A DNA stretch of 64,000 nt from Sycobia sp. Sy_11 (taxonomy: Eukaryota; Arthropoda; Insecta; Hymenoptera; Epichrysomallidae): positions 186,001-250,000 of the forward strand of contig JACCIC010000053.1 in assembly GCA_018907035.1 (NCBI GenBank). Direction: 5' to 3'. The notes beneath the pieces were generated by a model. It saw nothing but the letters and a program-made list of their open reading frames with translations. It searched no databases and was not told the DNA's origin. Made by a program: the position numbers and the translations under genes. Shown in pieces: positions 1-12,350 of the stretch; the stretch's first letter is position 1, and the number at the start of each line of letters is the position of its first letter.

Positions 1-199
1 GATTCTGCTTTTTTTCTTCAAGCGAGATACAGAAGAGGGAGGTGCAAGGCGTTTTTTATGAAATTCCGCGCCGGGAGATTAATCTACTTGAAAGCGTCTT
101 TTGTTAGTGCCCGCGCGCGTGCGCACTCCCACTATCGTCGATCGCCAAATAATAAAGGTGATCGGCTCTGTTTATGAGGGAGTAAAATTGCTTTATATA

Positions 200-251
<52 letters not shown>

Positions 252-832
252 CATGAATTACCGATGGAATGCGAACCGTCATCCGAGAAATGAGTAGTGA
301 GCGAGGGGGCCTGTGTGTATGTGGGCGTGCGCGCGCGCGTGTATGTAAGCTCTTATACATTTGCTGATTGATTTGTTGTCTTGGATAATGCAGCAAATAA
401 AAAAAATCTTCCTGCTGCTTCATACATAAGTATTTGAAACATCCATGGATCTTTATGGATGAATTGTTTAAACGATCCTGATAATAATTTCCAACAGTTT
501 ATTCTTTAGTTTTAAAGATTACAGTTATATAGGATTAAAATTATACTTATGAGTATATGTTTGTATACGTTAAATTTCATTTCTTTACTTACTTATCCAT
601 TCTGCATATTGTCTATTGCTTTAAGAAAAAAATTATCTCGTCTACATTGGCTGATTTGCCATTTCTAATTTAATTCTTCATTAAATTCAAACCTATTTGA
701 ATTTTGTAGATAAATTAGTAAATAACGATCGAAATTACGATTTTTATACATTAACAAAATGAACAACAAAAGAGCAGCCACATTCTTGCAAATCGTAATC
801 CTCCCTTTTTTTTTGACTTTTCCTCTGTCCAG
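1..832 (+). other. Partial myosin intron upstream of the first visible exon
   Basis: No exon of the myosin head could be recognised here. The stretch has a (TA)n array at 194-244, a GC/GT-rich patch near 315-345 and a pyrimidine tract ending at the acceptor 831-832. The family requires N-terminal motor exons before this point, so I read the whole stretch as intron. Confidence 0.6.
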
Positions 833-3800
833 GAGCACGTGAATCGCTATCATGGCCAGAAAATGGGCGCCCTCGAGCCCCACGTCTTCGCCCTGGCCGA
901 GGCTGCTTATCGCTCGCTCAAGGACACGGACAGGGACCAGTCCTGCGTGATATCGGGCGAGAGCGGGGCCGGTAAAACCGAGACCACCAAATTCATACTC
1001 CAGTACTTGTGCTCGGTGACCAGCAACGTCGACACCTGGGTCGAGCAGCAGATACTCGAGGCCAACACCATTCTCGAGGCGTTCGGTAAGTCGCTGTTCG
1101 TCATCTTTTTTTCTGGTTATTTGATTTCTTTCATTTTCAAAGATGAGTGCGCGGTGATAAAAAAAACGTACCTTTATTGGATTGTGCGTATATTGGGAAA
1201 TGGCGTCAAAAATAACATTGAATACTCGATACATATATATTGCTTTAAATTCCATATATATATATGCTATTTCGTTGGTTAAATTCAAAGCAAAAGCTCT
1301 CTCTCTATTTGACATGCAAATTATGTGTATACATACGACAAGCAACAAACTGATATACGAACGGTGGCTCCCTCTATGTACGCTTTCTCGCTAAAATGGT
1401 GAGAGGAGTTGGGTGGGACGGGGTGTGGAAGAACGATTTAAATTGCTTTTTACCTGGGATAAATTTTGTCCGAGAAGTTAATGAAAAAAATTTAAGCCTC
1501 GTTTTTTTTCTACTTGCACTCATTGCGTACGTATATATATATGGCGAGTGGCCTATAAAGATAACGGAATTGCATTAAAATCGAAGGTGTTTTTGTTGAA
1601 CGAGAAAGAGTCATAAGTTAATAGCGAAATATTAAGGCTAATTATAGACGTATATTTAGAATTCATATCAGTATTTAAAATTTAGCCAAAAATGATTAAT
1701 TGTTACAATTTTTTGGATTAAAGGATACAAAATGAACAGTGGATAAACAAGTAGGCATCGTGCATCGTTTATACAAATTTGTAATTTTGATTTTTCTAGA
1801 GTTAATCGAAGATTTATCGTCTACATTTGTTATTACAACGTATTGTGCTTAATAACATTGGAAGATTTGAATAAATAAAAAACTCATCTGCAGTCAGTTT
1901 TTCACGCAAATATAAATATTTTATTTATACGATATGGTTCGTCTGTTATTTGAGAATGATTTATCTGGAAAAGGAGCATAGCAACGATTCGGAAGCATAA
2001 TATTTATATTTTCGTGGATCTACCCAAGTTTGTTTTTGATATGTTATTAAGTTTTTGTTGATTAAGTAAACGTAAAAAACTTGCCCTTTTCAAACAACAT
2101 GTAATATGAACGTATATGCTTTTGCTTGACAATAAATAAATTTGACAAACTATCGGATACAATTTGATGAAAGATATTGTTAACAAACTATATACTTCAA
2201 ATACTGCTATAATATATTCCTAAACAATCGTTACAACGATAGTACATCAGTTCGATATACATTTAAGCTAATCGGATATGAATTGTTCAGAAAGAAGCTC
2301 CCATAAAGCTAGAACAAAAGGAGAGCTTCCGTTCTCACCCCTCGACTCGATGCACGTTTATTATCCGCCCTTGCTTTCAGGCAACGCCAAGACCGTGCGC
2401 AACGACAACAGCTCGCGCTTCGGCAAATTCATGCAGGTCTGCTTCGACGCCAAATGGATGATCAAGGGCTGCATAATCCAGGACTACCTGCTCGAGCAGA
2501 GCCGCATCACGTTCCAGAGCCCGGGCGAGCGCAACTATCACGTGTTCTATCAGCTGGTGGAGGCGGCGAGCCGCGACGCCGAGTTCGCCGAGCAGTACAA
2601 GCTGAAGCCGGCCAGCCACTACAGGTACCTGACGAGGTCGGCGTGCGAGCGCCTCGACGGCCTCGCCGACTGCAAGAGATTCGACGCGCTCAGGCTGGCC
2701 TTCAATGTTCTGCAGGTGAGGCGGGGAGGCAGGCAGAGATGCAGATGGATAATTAATTTTATCCGTGCACGTTTCATTGAGTGTTTTACAAAAAGTGCTT
2801 GTATTTGTTCTAAAAAGTTGATACTAATGTAGGACAGAGTTTATTACGGATAGGGAAAGGAGATGAGGCGTATGAGCACAGACAGAGGCGTAGACAGGCA
2901 TCGTGAGGATAGAGAGGAATGGGTATAAATAGTGAAAAATCTAGACATTGATTGGAGTAAATTTGTAGTTTAGGCGATTAAAGTGGGGCGAAGAGAGGTT
3001 AAGGAGAGTAGGGTCACTACTCGTGGGTTCGTCCCATGAGTGAAGATGATGAAAAAAAAAATAAGCTTGCTTACATGATGTGAGGATAGATGGATTACGG
3101 ATGAATCGTGGAAGGGCGTTTTAATGGTATGCCGATGTGATAGGAAATTGTTGGCTTAAAGTTGGCTTGCTCTTACAGCATTGTGGGATGGCTAGCGGTA
3201 CAGAATCACAGAAATTGTACAGTAAGCAAAGTAAGTTATTACTATAAGACAAAGTAAGTTATTTAGGAAATGATCACTTGTTTTAATCCATCAATATAGC
3301 GGATTACTTTATTAACAAGCCTTTCTAATTTGTTATTCAGTTCTTTACTAAGAGCGGGGGAGAGAGGGGGGGGACTGGGGCGCTTAGAATATGTAGGTTG
3401 TCAGAAAGTAATAAGCAAAGCGAGGGCTTCCCATTATATAGGAATACAAATCAGTTCTAGTATCTTTCGTCAAGTGCTAACCAATGTGCAGAGTTCGAAT
3501 GAGTTGATAAAGACTGAAAGTGAGTTCTCAAGCAATTCAAACGAGTTGTCAGAGACTCGGTAAGTAAGCTCATGAAGAGTTCGAATGAGTTCTCAAAGAG
3601 TTTATCAAATTTTAATGAGTTCCCATAACGTAAAGATGAAATCGAAATAAAGATGAGTCCCAATGGTTTTCAAACAGGTTAAATTATAAAAAATCAGAAA
3701 GATTTCGAGTAAGTCTGTATGAATTCACATTGGGTGCAGCATTAGGAACGCAAAGTCATTCAAAATTATTCGGAACTCATTTGAGCACTGCGAAATCTTT

Positions 3801-5932
3801 CGAACTCTCCGAGAACTCTGTTCACTGTTCGAAAACTTGAAAAGGGAATGTGTAATTCTTCATTCCTGACTTTCATTGGAATAACGATTTTTTCTAGGAT
3901 ATTATTTCTTTTTTTTTATGTATTTTTTCTGCTAGATATTCTTGGTAATCGTAAAGTAGCATTTACAATAAGTTTTATAATACTTTAGAACTCCAATAAA
4001 GAAGTGTGAGAAAATTGATCAAGAAACGTGTTCCTCTCTATTATAAATATAAATAAAAATGAATATACATCTTTCAAATTTTATAATAGATTTTCGCACT
4101 TCTGAGGCGATGTGCGCATTTCTGGAAAATATAATTATTTTTAATGCTAAATATGCTAAACTCTTTTCTCCGTGTGGTTTTCGTCAAAGTTCAGTAATTC
4201 ATATAAATTGGTATGATAAATAGATTCTATAAATATAGAATAGTATTTCAATACAATAGTTGATTGCTCAAAAACTCATTTGTTTCGAAATAGTATATTT
4301 GTATTCTTATTACAAAATTTTTCGTCAAAAAGCTGTTCTCTAAATTAATTTATTTTGTAGTACTTTGATTGTCCTCCTAGCCTTTTATAAGAATGTCAAA
4401 ATTACAATAATATATAATCCAGTGCATAAAATTGAGCATTATTTCAATGCTTAAAAAAAAAACAAAGTACTCGAAAGTATTGTGACGTATTAACTAAAAC
4501 CAACTCCCAACATTCTCCCTCGCTCCCCATAGGTGCCGGCCGAGATGTGCGAGGGCATATTCCGCGTCCTCTCGGCCATCCTCTGGCTCGGCAATCTCAG
4601 CTTCCACGACGTCGACGGCGAGCGCTGCGAGCTGACCCCGGAGGACCGCGCGATCCTCGAGACGGTCGCGCCCCTCATCGGCCTGCAGTCCGGCGACCTC
4701 GTCAGGATCGTCCTTCAGCGCGAGATCAACGTGCGGGGCAATATCACCGAGATACCCCTCAAGGTGCAGGAGGCCCGCGAGAACAGGCACGCGATGGCCA
4801 AGGCCCTCTACTCCCGCACGTTCGCCTGGCTGATCAATCACATCAACAATTGCACGAATCCGGGCCAGGACGTCTCGAGGTTCCTCGGCGTCCTCGATAT
4901 ATTCGGCTTCGAGAACTTCGACACGAACAGCTTCGAGCAGCTCTGCATCAATTACACGAACGAGAAGCTGCACAAGTTCTTCAATCATTACGTGTTCGCC
5001 CTCGAGCAGGAACTGGTGAGTTTTGAGACGAGATCACTGTGAATGGATCCGAAAGCGAATGTTACTGCGCTCGGCAGAATGTGACTGAATGATAGAAATA
5101 CTGACGGAGTTCGGTGTCAATGTAATCGATACGCGTATGCATATCATGGGATAGAGGTAAAAGCGCGAGAAGGACGACTATACTTTACAATTGGGCTTAT
5201 TCAAATACGTCTATTTCATATACAATTTTCTTGGATAGTCATTATTAACGACTATCGCTTTAACAAATTTTAAATTATCTTTTCTAAAATCTTTACGCGA
5301 TAATTAAGAGTTTGCAATACATTCCATAAAAGATCAATTGTACACTGAGAAACAAATATCTGTTATCAAGTAAATATTTTCATGTTTTGTACCAAGTTAA
5401 TTTTTTTTTCTTAAATTGAGAAAGCATCTTCTTAAATCAAGGAAGTATTTACTTAATGCAAGAAGAATTGACTTGAATCAAACCACGTACTCTTAAGTCT
5501 AGTGAATATTTTCTTAATTTAAGAAATTGATTTACTTGGTACAAAACAAGAAAATATTTACATGATATCGGAAAATATTTTTTTCTGTGTAAATTTTCAA
5601 ATTTACAATAACTAATGTCGTTTCTTTGAACATTGAGAAAAATTAAAGAAATAGGGCTAGACTCAAGATAGAAAGCCTAATCATTTTCTTAATTTTCCTA
5701 CCTGTACATTTTTCGACTATAAAAAAAAAAAACACTTTTTTCTCACATCGGTAAAATTTACGAAAATCTGAATAAACGCGAGAGAGAAATAATTAAAACA
5801 AGATGGTTATTAGATAATCGTTGGGAAGTCTAATTCGAATATGGCGTATTATTATATTACGTATATGAGGAAACCGTCAGTAATACTGTAGTACTCTAGC
5901 CTGAACAGCATAAACGTTGAGGATATATCTAC

Positions 5933-5984
<52 letters not shown>

Positions 5985-8917
5985 ATATACGGATCTTCTT
6001 CTATTGGCTTTCTTTATCACAGATCGTCAAACTCATCCAGAAAATTCAGAACGTTTTGCTTAGGAGAGCCGCTATAACAATCGCCTAAAATAATCCTATG
6101 TATGTTATTTATATCATTTATGAAAAACAATCCTCGTTATAGAAAGCCATGTATACATAGTGGTACAATAGTTGAGCTACAATGAAAAGTGCAACGTGCG
6201 TGCGCGCGCGCGCGCGCGTCTAACAAAATAACATATAATATGTAATGAACCGTTGCAGTATCGCCAAGAGGAGATCCAGTACTCTCACATCACGTTCACC
6301 GACAACACCCTCTGCCTCGAGCTGATCGAGAAGCCGCCCCGCTGCGTCCTCAAGCTGCTCACCGAGCAGTGCCACATGCCGAAGGGCTCGGATCTCGCCT
6401 ATCTGACCAATTTGCACGCCGAGTTCGAGGGCCATCCGCGCTACGTGAAGGGCGACGACAGGCGGAAATGGGAAAAGGAATTCGGTGTCAAGCATTACGC
6501 GGGCTGCGTCACATACGCGGTCGAGGGCTTCGTCGATAAGAATCGGGACGTTCAGCAGGACGTGTTCTTCGACTTCATGACGAGGAGCACCAACGTATTC
6601 GTCCAGGAGATCACGGCTTATCAGGTATATTCTGAGACCCATTACATATAATATTAGTCTGTTTTCAATCGTCGCGCCTCACGAATAAACTGGAAAATTT
6701 CCTCGGATATTTTCGTTTTATTTATATATCGCGTGTATATATATATTTATAAGCCTAAAAGACGAATAAAAAGTCACGTGCGAGCTTGTGCCAATCGAGG
6801 TGTGAACTGTATTACGCTTTTCTGTCCGTCATTTTCTCAGAGGGTATGTTTTAACGAAAAGCTTAGTGTTCGAATATCTTTATCAAAATTCATATTCGAG
6901 CAAACGACGTTTTAATATAAATTACAAGAATTAAAGCGCACTGTTCAGATCGATCGGAACTCGTGTTTTTACATTAATTATTTATTAATGTTTTTTAACC
7001 ACTTTCAATATCTTTTTTTTTTTTTTAATTTGAGGATTTTTTGTATATATAGGCTCGGTAGGGAAATCGTTTATAGGGAGTCCCTAAACCTTGATAAAAA
7101 TTAATCGTTAACAATCTTATAGAGTCTGGATTGCAATTATAATAGTCGAATGTTATTAAAAACATTTAGACTATGCTATTGCAGATATTGCAAGTAATTT
7201 TTTACGATTCGAATAATACTTAATAGTCAATGTATTATAAAGAAAAGGAAAAGACATCGACCTAAGGCTTCAATTTTTTTCTTTCTTGCACTTTTGATGT
7301 CGGCATTAGATATGATTTTATCAAACGACCAGAAACCACAATCTATGGCATTCAATATACATCGCTAATTCGCTATTAAGTCTATTTTACAGCTGTCGAT
7401 CTCTCGAAAATATTTTGATATTTCAAGCCAAAAAATGATGAATCTAAACGATCGCCACTAGTTTTTGTAGCCATTATACACAAAAACGTATGAGAGATCA
7501 TATCTCAATGGTTCTTTGAAATCTAGATACGATACACTCTTTTCATTAGTTCACATACATCTGAAATATAGACAAAATAGTATCACTTATTATTGTATTT
7601 CAATCAAGCTTAAATATCGCTCTCATAATTTTTAACAAGTTGTTTTCTTACAATTATCTTGAACTATGTTACTTGCATTCAATGCAAAGTAACGAAACAA
7701 TTCTCATTCTCATATAATTATTTCAGAGTCTCCTTTTTGAGGTATATTTATAATAGATAGCTTTTAGGTATCTATTATAAATATATCCAATAAAATCGAG
7801 CATGATCGAAACTATTAATTATCATTAATTACTCAGAATATGGCAAAATTCTTTTCCAAACATATTTTAGGCATGATTCAGATTTAATTTAATAAAAAAA
7901 TCTAATTTTTCTATCGATAAGTGAGATCAACTCGTAGGGTTTTCTGTTAATTTTTGAGACCCCATACACTCTATAAGACGCTCCTGTATATTATTGAATT
8001 TTTCCCGGGAACGTTAAGATTTCCCGTCATTTGACATTGATTTCTGGTACTGGCAATATCTTAAATACTATATAAAAATACCGAGAGAAACGTAAAACAT
8101 TGAATTTACATAAATAAAAATAGACTTGTATATAGTTTCAAGAACAGCCATTTCGCCTTTTTGCAATACCAATTCCCAAAGGATACGAAGGATTTACGTA
8201 TATAAGTTTCAGTTACATAGATTCGTAATACAAAGTATTTTCTAACTCTCTATCTTTATTCTATTTAGTCTCTGTCTCGGAATCGCCGGATCTATACAAA
8301 AATATAAAAAAAAAAAAAAAAAAAAAAAAAAATACTTTCGACGGACAATGAATACAAATGCATTAATCCCTCTATCCAGGATCTGCTCGGCTGTACCGTG
8401 GCCCGCGCCTCGGGCTGCGCCACGATGACCCTATCGCGCGGCACCTCCAAGGGCAAGCCAACCCTCTGCGACTCGTTCCGCCACCAGCTCCAGGCCCTGG
8501 TCGACGTCCTGCAGGGCACGACGCCCTGGTACGCCCGCTGCATCAAGCCCAACATGGACAAGGGGCCGAATCATTACGACGAGAAGCTCGTCCTCGATCA
8601 GCTGAGGTATCTCGGCATGCTCGACATAATCAGGATCAGGAAGGAGGGCTTCCCGATACACATGACATTCGCCGACTTCGTGGCGAGGTATCGCTGCCTG
8701 GAGAGGAATCGCTTCGGCCTGCCCAAGGACGACAGGGATGCGACCAAGGCGCTGATAAACACGAAAATGATACCGGCCACCGAGTGGCAGATCGGCAAGA
8801 ACAAGATATTCCTAAGGAAGCTGGTGCACGAGCCGCTCGAGGACTCGAGGAATCAAATTATCAACACGAACGCGGTGCTCATTCAAAAGATCTGGAGGGG
8901 CTATTACGTTCGCAAAG
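833..8917 (+). CDS. Myosin motor domain exons (first five in the window)
   Basis: These five exons encode about 658 residues of head plus the first IQ motif. The ATP-binding P-loop GESGAGKT is at visible residues 42-49. Switch I ([10 protein letters not shown]) follows the first splice junction, and switch II with the relay helix (LDIFGFE) is in the exon 4533-5015. The SH1-helix region ([19 protein letters not shown]) is in the exon 8380-8917. All hallmark residues are intact, so the motor should be catalytically competent. The exons are strongly GC-rich with C/G-ending codons, while the introns are AT-rich. The first exon begins after a pyrimidine tract and AG at 831-832 and starts in phase, so at least one more coding exon must precede it. 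Confidence 0.95.
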
Positions 8918-11900
8918 GTAAAGGGATCGGCTGATCGCAAGCTATATATAAATATCAAAAATTACTTTATTCATTACGAACAAGTATAGTGATTGGTATA
9001 ATTTTTTGAACGCTGTGAGTAATTACGTTCGCCAGTCCCACTATAAGTCTTCTCTAACTTCTTCTTTAATTATTCTTTAATACTTCGTCCACGTTTTGGC
9101 TTTCGATCAAAAGCCCCTTTTCAGTCATAACAGTGCCTGATAAATTTCAGCACTTTAATATATAAAAAAGAAGCATATTTAGACAGTCGTAAAACTATAA
9201 TATTAACATATTATTCAATTAAACAGCTGTATATTAACTGCACTAAGGGGTAAATGGTACAAATTATTAAAAAAGAAATCTAGCTAAAAATAATTAAAAT
9301 ATTGGACAAGGTGCAGTGAAAAAATTGTTTGAAACAAAATAATATAACTGCATTTACGTCTATTAAATAAAAATCGTGCGCCCTACGCGCTAATAAATCG
9401 TAGACTAAACTAGCACAGATTTCAACTTCTAATACTAAGTTAGTCACCTTACTATCGAAAGTTATAGTCGGTATTGATATTTGAATAATTTCAAAGCAGA
9501 ATTATATGGATTTTTACTTTTAAAAATATCGGTTTTTCGATTAATATTATATTTATTTCAATAAACATAGAATCTCGGAAAATTCATGTCGTAATCTACT
9601 GTTTTTATAATCTAAAATTTTCGTATTGTCAAAATCGAGTAGATAATTATAAATATCAGAATGGTTTCCAAAATTACAGATCTTTCATTTTAATAATAAC
9701 TCATAATAATAACTTCTAATGACTCTGCTATACAAATTATTTGTTTTAAAATGAATAAAAACAATATTAATTTAATATTATGCCGATAAGACAAATACTT
9801 TTAATGGGTATTACAAAGCCAATAATTTAAAAACAGCATATACCAATTGCACATCTGATATTTATTTATTTCTATAAAGAAATGGTTACAGCTTTCGCTA
9901 ATAAATTCATGCTCTAACAGGTATAAGAAGTTTTTATTCGCATGCCTGTTATCGCTTATGCATTTATGTTACTTTATTATTGATCCCACATAGAGCAGTA
10001 AAATATTGCGTTTAGCCTTAATAACTGATTAATAGTTTGTTCGGATTAACTAACATAGATCAAATTTGAAGTTTCCAAAAATTTTTGAGTGTTTTTAGTT
10101 GTTGGCATACTGATATTCCGTAGTATATAAGATTAGCTATTATCAATTGCTAAATGAATTTTTTTTATTATAAAATAAATTTCTTCGATAACAGAACCAT
10201 TAGACGTTATTAAATAATATTTGGTTTCAACATTACAAGCTCTCGAGAAATGCTTATTGAAATTTATTCATCAAAACTTGACAATTCGTGAACTATCTTT
10301 CAGCACATTTTTTTACCACAGTTATTAAAAATTTATAATCAAAGCCGTTATAGAAGTATTCCGTACATACATTTTAACAATTATTTTATATCATCAAATA
10401 ATGATTATATTTCCTATGGATTATTTGCAGATTACAAGCGAACGCGGGACGCGGCTTTGAAGGTGCAGCACGCTTATCGAGGCTGGAAATTGCGCATAAT
10501 GTTCATTAGAAAGCGGCGAGCCGCGATAGTTATTCAGTCGCATCTGCGGGGCGTTTTTGCCCGCGAAGTCGCCGCTGCTCTCCGGGAAATGAGACGCGTC
10601 GACGAGGAGATGCGAAAGCGCGAGAGGCTGGAAGAAGAGAGAAGACTCATGGAGGACAAGAAAACCCTCGAGGAGAGTCAAAGGTATATATATATAAATA
10701 TAAATAAAAAAAACTCCGACATATATCTTTATATAATTCGCGGTTCGTAGAATTTTTTACTTATTAATTTTTTTTGTTTTTTTTTTTTTTTTTTAATTGA
10801 AATTTCTCATGGTCGGTTACGTTGTACTGGCTAATACTAAAGCAACAGTATTGCAAACATATTCGTCGATTTAAAGATCGATTCGTTTTTGTATAATTGT
10901 AGCACTCAATACAATGGTATTGTCGGAATGGAGCCTGGGTAAGTTTGCCTGAACGGCAGAGGATTGAAGAATTGATGTGTCTTGTGCTTGGCATGCATAT
11001 TAACCAAAATTTTGCGTGAATTTGCGTCATGAAAGTTGTTTTATTATATACTAACTAAAGTTTTTACGTTTAAATTATTAACTACACATTTGACTTTGCT
11101 AGAAAAAAAAAAATATTATCCACGAAATCTGTAGTTAATGAAAGTATTCTTATCATTATATCGTTTTCTATACGAATGATTTATGAAATATTATTCAGAC
11201 ACCCTACGATTCATGAACAATAATTGATTATTTGAAACCATCATACAAATAAACAAGACACATATATTTTTGTTTTTTTTCTTAAAGAAACCATTTTTAA
11301 TTTTACATTTAGTCTATAGCAGCATGGAATCGAGGAACCCTTGCATCTCTTTGGATGTTCAAAAAATACACGATCTCTGTTTTTTTGATTCATTGTTCGA
11401 ACTTATGCGTACTATTAGTCTAATCCTATCATGTTTTCGTGTGTTACGTAGAAAAGCGCAAGAAGAGATTGCGGCCCTTACACAAATGGCTGAACAGTTT
11501 AATTCGAAAATGGCTAGCAACAACAACAACAACAACAATAACAACCACTCAACGGAATTACAATCCGTAGATCTAGATAATTTATTCTCCTTCCTGTCTG
11601 ATGTACAGTCGACTAAGGGCAATTCGATAATTGAGGAAATCGGTGAGAAGATGGACGAGCTCGTCGAAAATCTCGACGTAGAGCTCGAGTCGGTAATTCA
11701 GCAGGAGCTCCAGATGAAGGAGAGGGCAAAGAAAGAGTTAGCGAGTCCGTTGAACGAGATCGGCGATAAGCATTTGGTCAATGGTCAGAAGAAGGGTCCG
11801 AGTTTACCCGAGCCAACGGAACCGCCGCCTCCACCACCACCGCCTGCGCAGTTCGCTAACGGTATCAATGGCGAAACAAAGGAGATCATCGAGCCAATAT

Positions 11901-12319
11901 ACGAATCGGTACTGCCGCGAGAGGAGAATGGACAGAGTGCTCCAGTTATGGTCAATGGCAACGGAACTCACGCCAATGGCGACATTTCCGATCATAATAC
12001 GCAGCCTGTCCAAAATACAACTGTAATCAAAGAATCTCAAGATGCGAAAAAGGTATAATTTCGCGAATAAAGCATCGCGCGTAAATCGTTTCGTTTAATT
12101 TCACATCTTATTTTGCAGATTATTAATTCTTCCGCGCACGCGGAACCGAGAAATGCATTGCCCAATCATCATAACAACACCAATCAGAGCCACCCACAGC
12201 AAAACGGGCACGAGCAGCACGCACAAATCCCGCCAATTCCTCAGCATCAGAATCATAGTCAGGCGGCGAATCAGCCGCAACAGAAGCAGCAACAGGACGG
12301 CCAACAGGCGAATCAGCAA

Positions 12320-12350
<31 letters not shown>

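Noticed and set aside
11270..11451. Upstream extension of the myosin linker frame, starting [12 protein letters not shown]
   Set aside because: The frame is open but the AG at 11450-11451 joins perfectly to the previous exon (AG|A coding Arg); the upstream part is intron.
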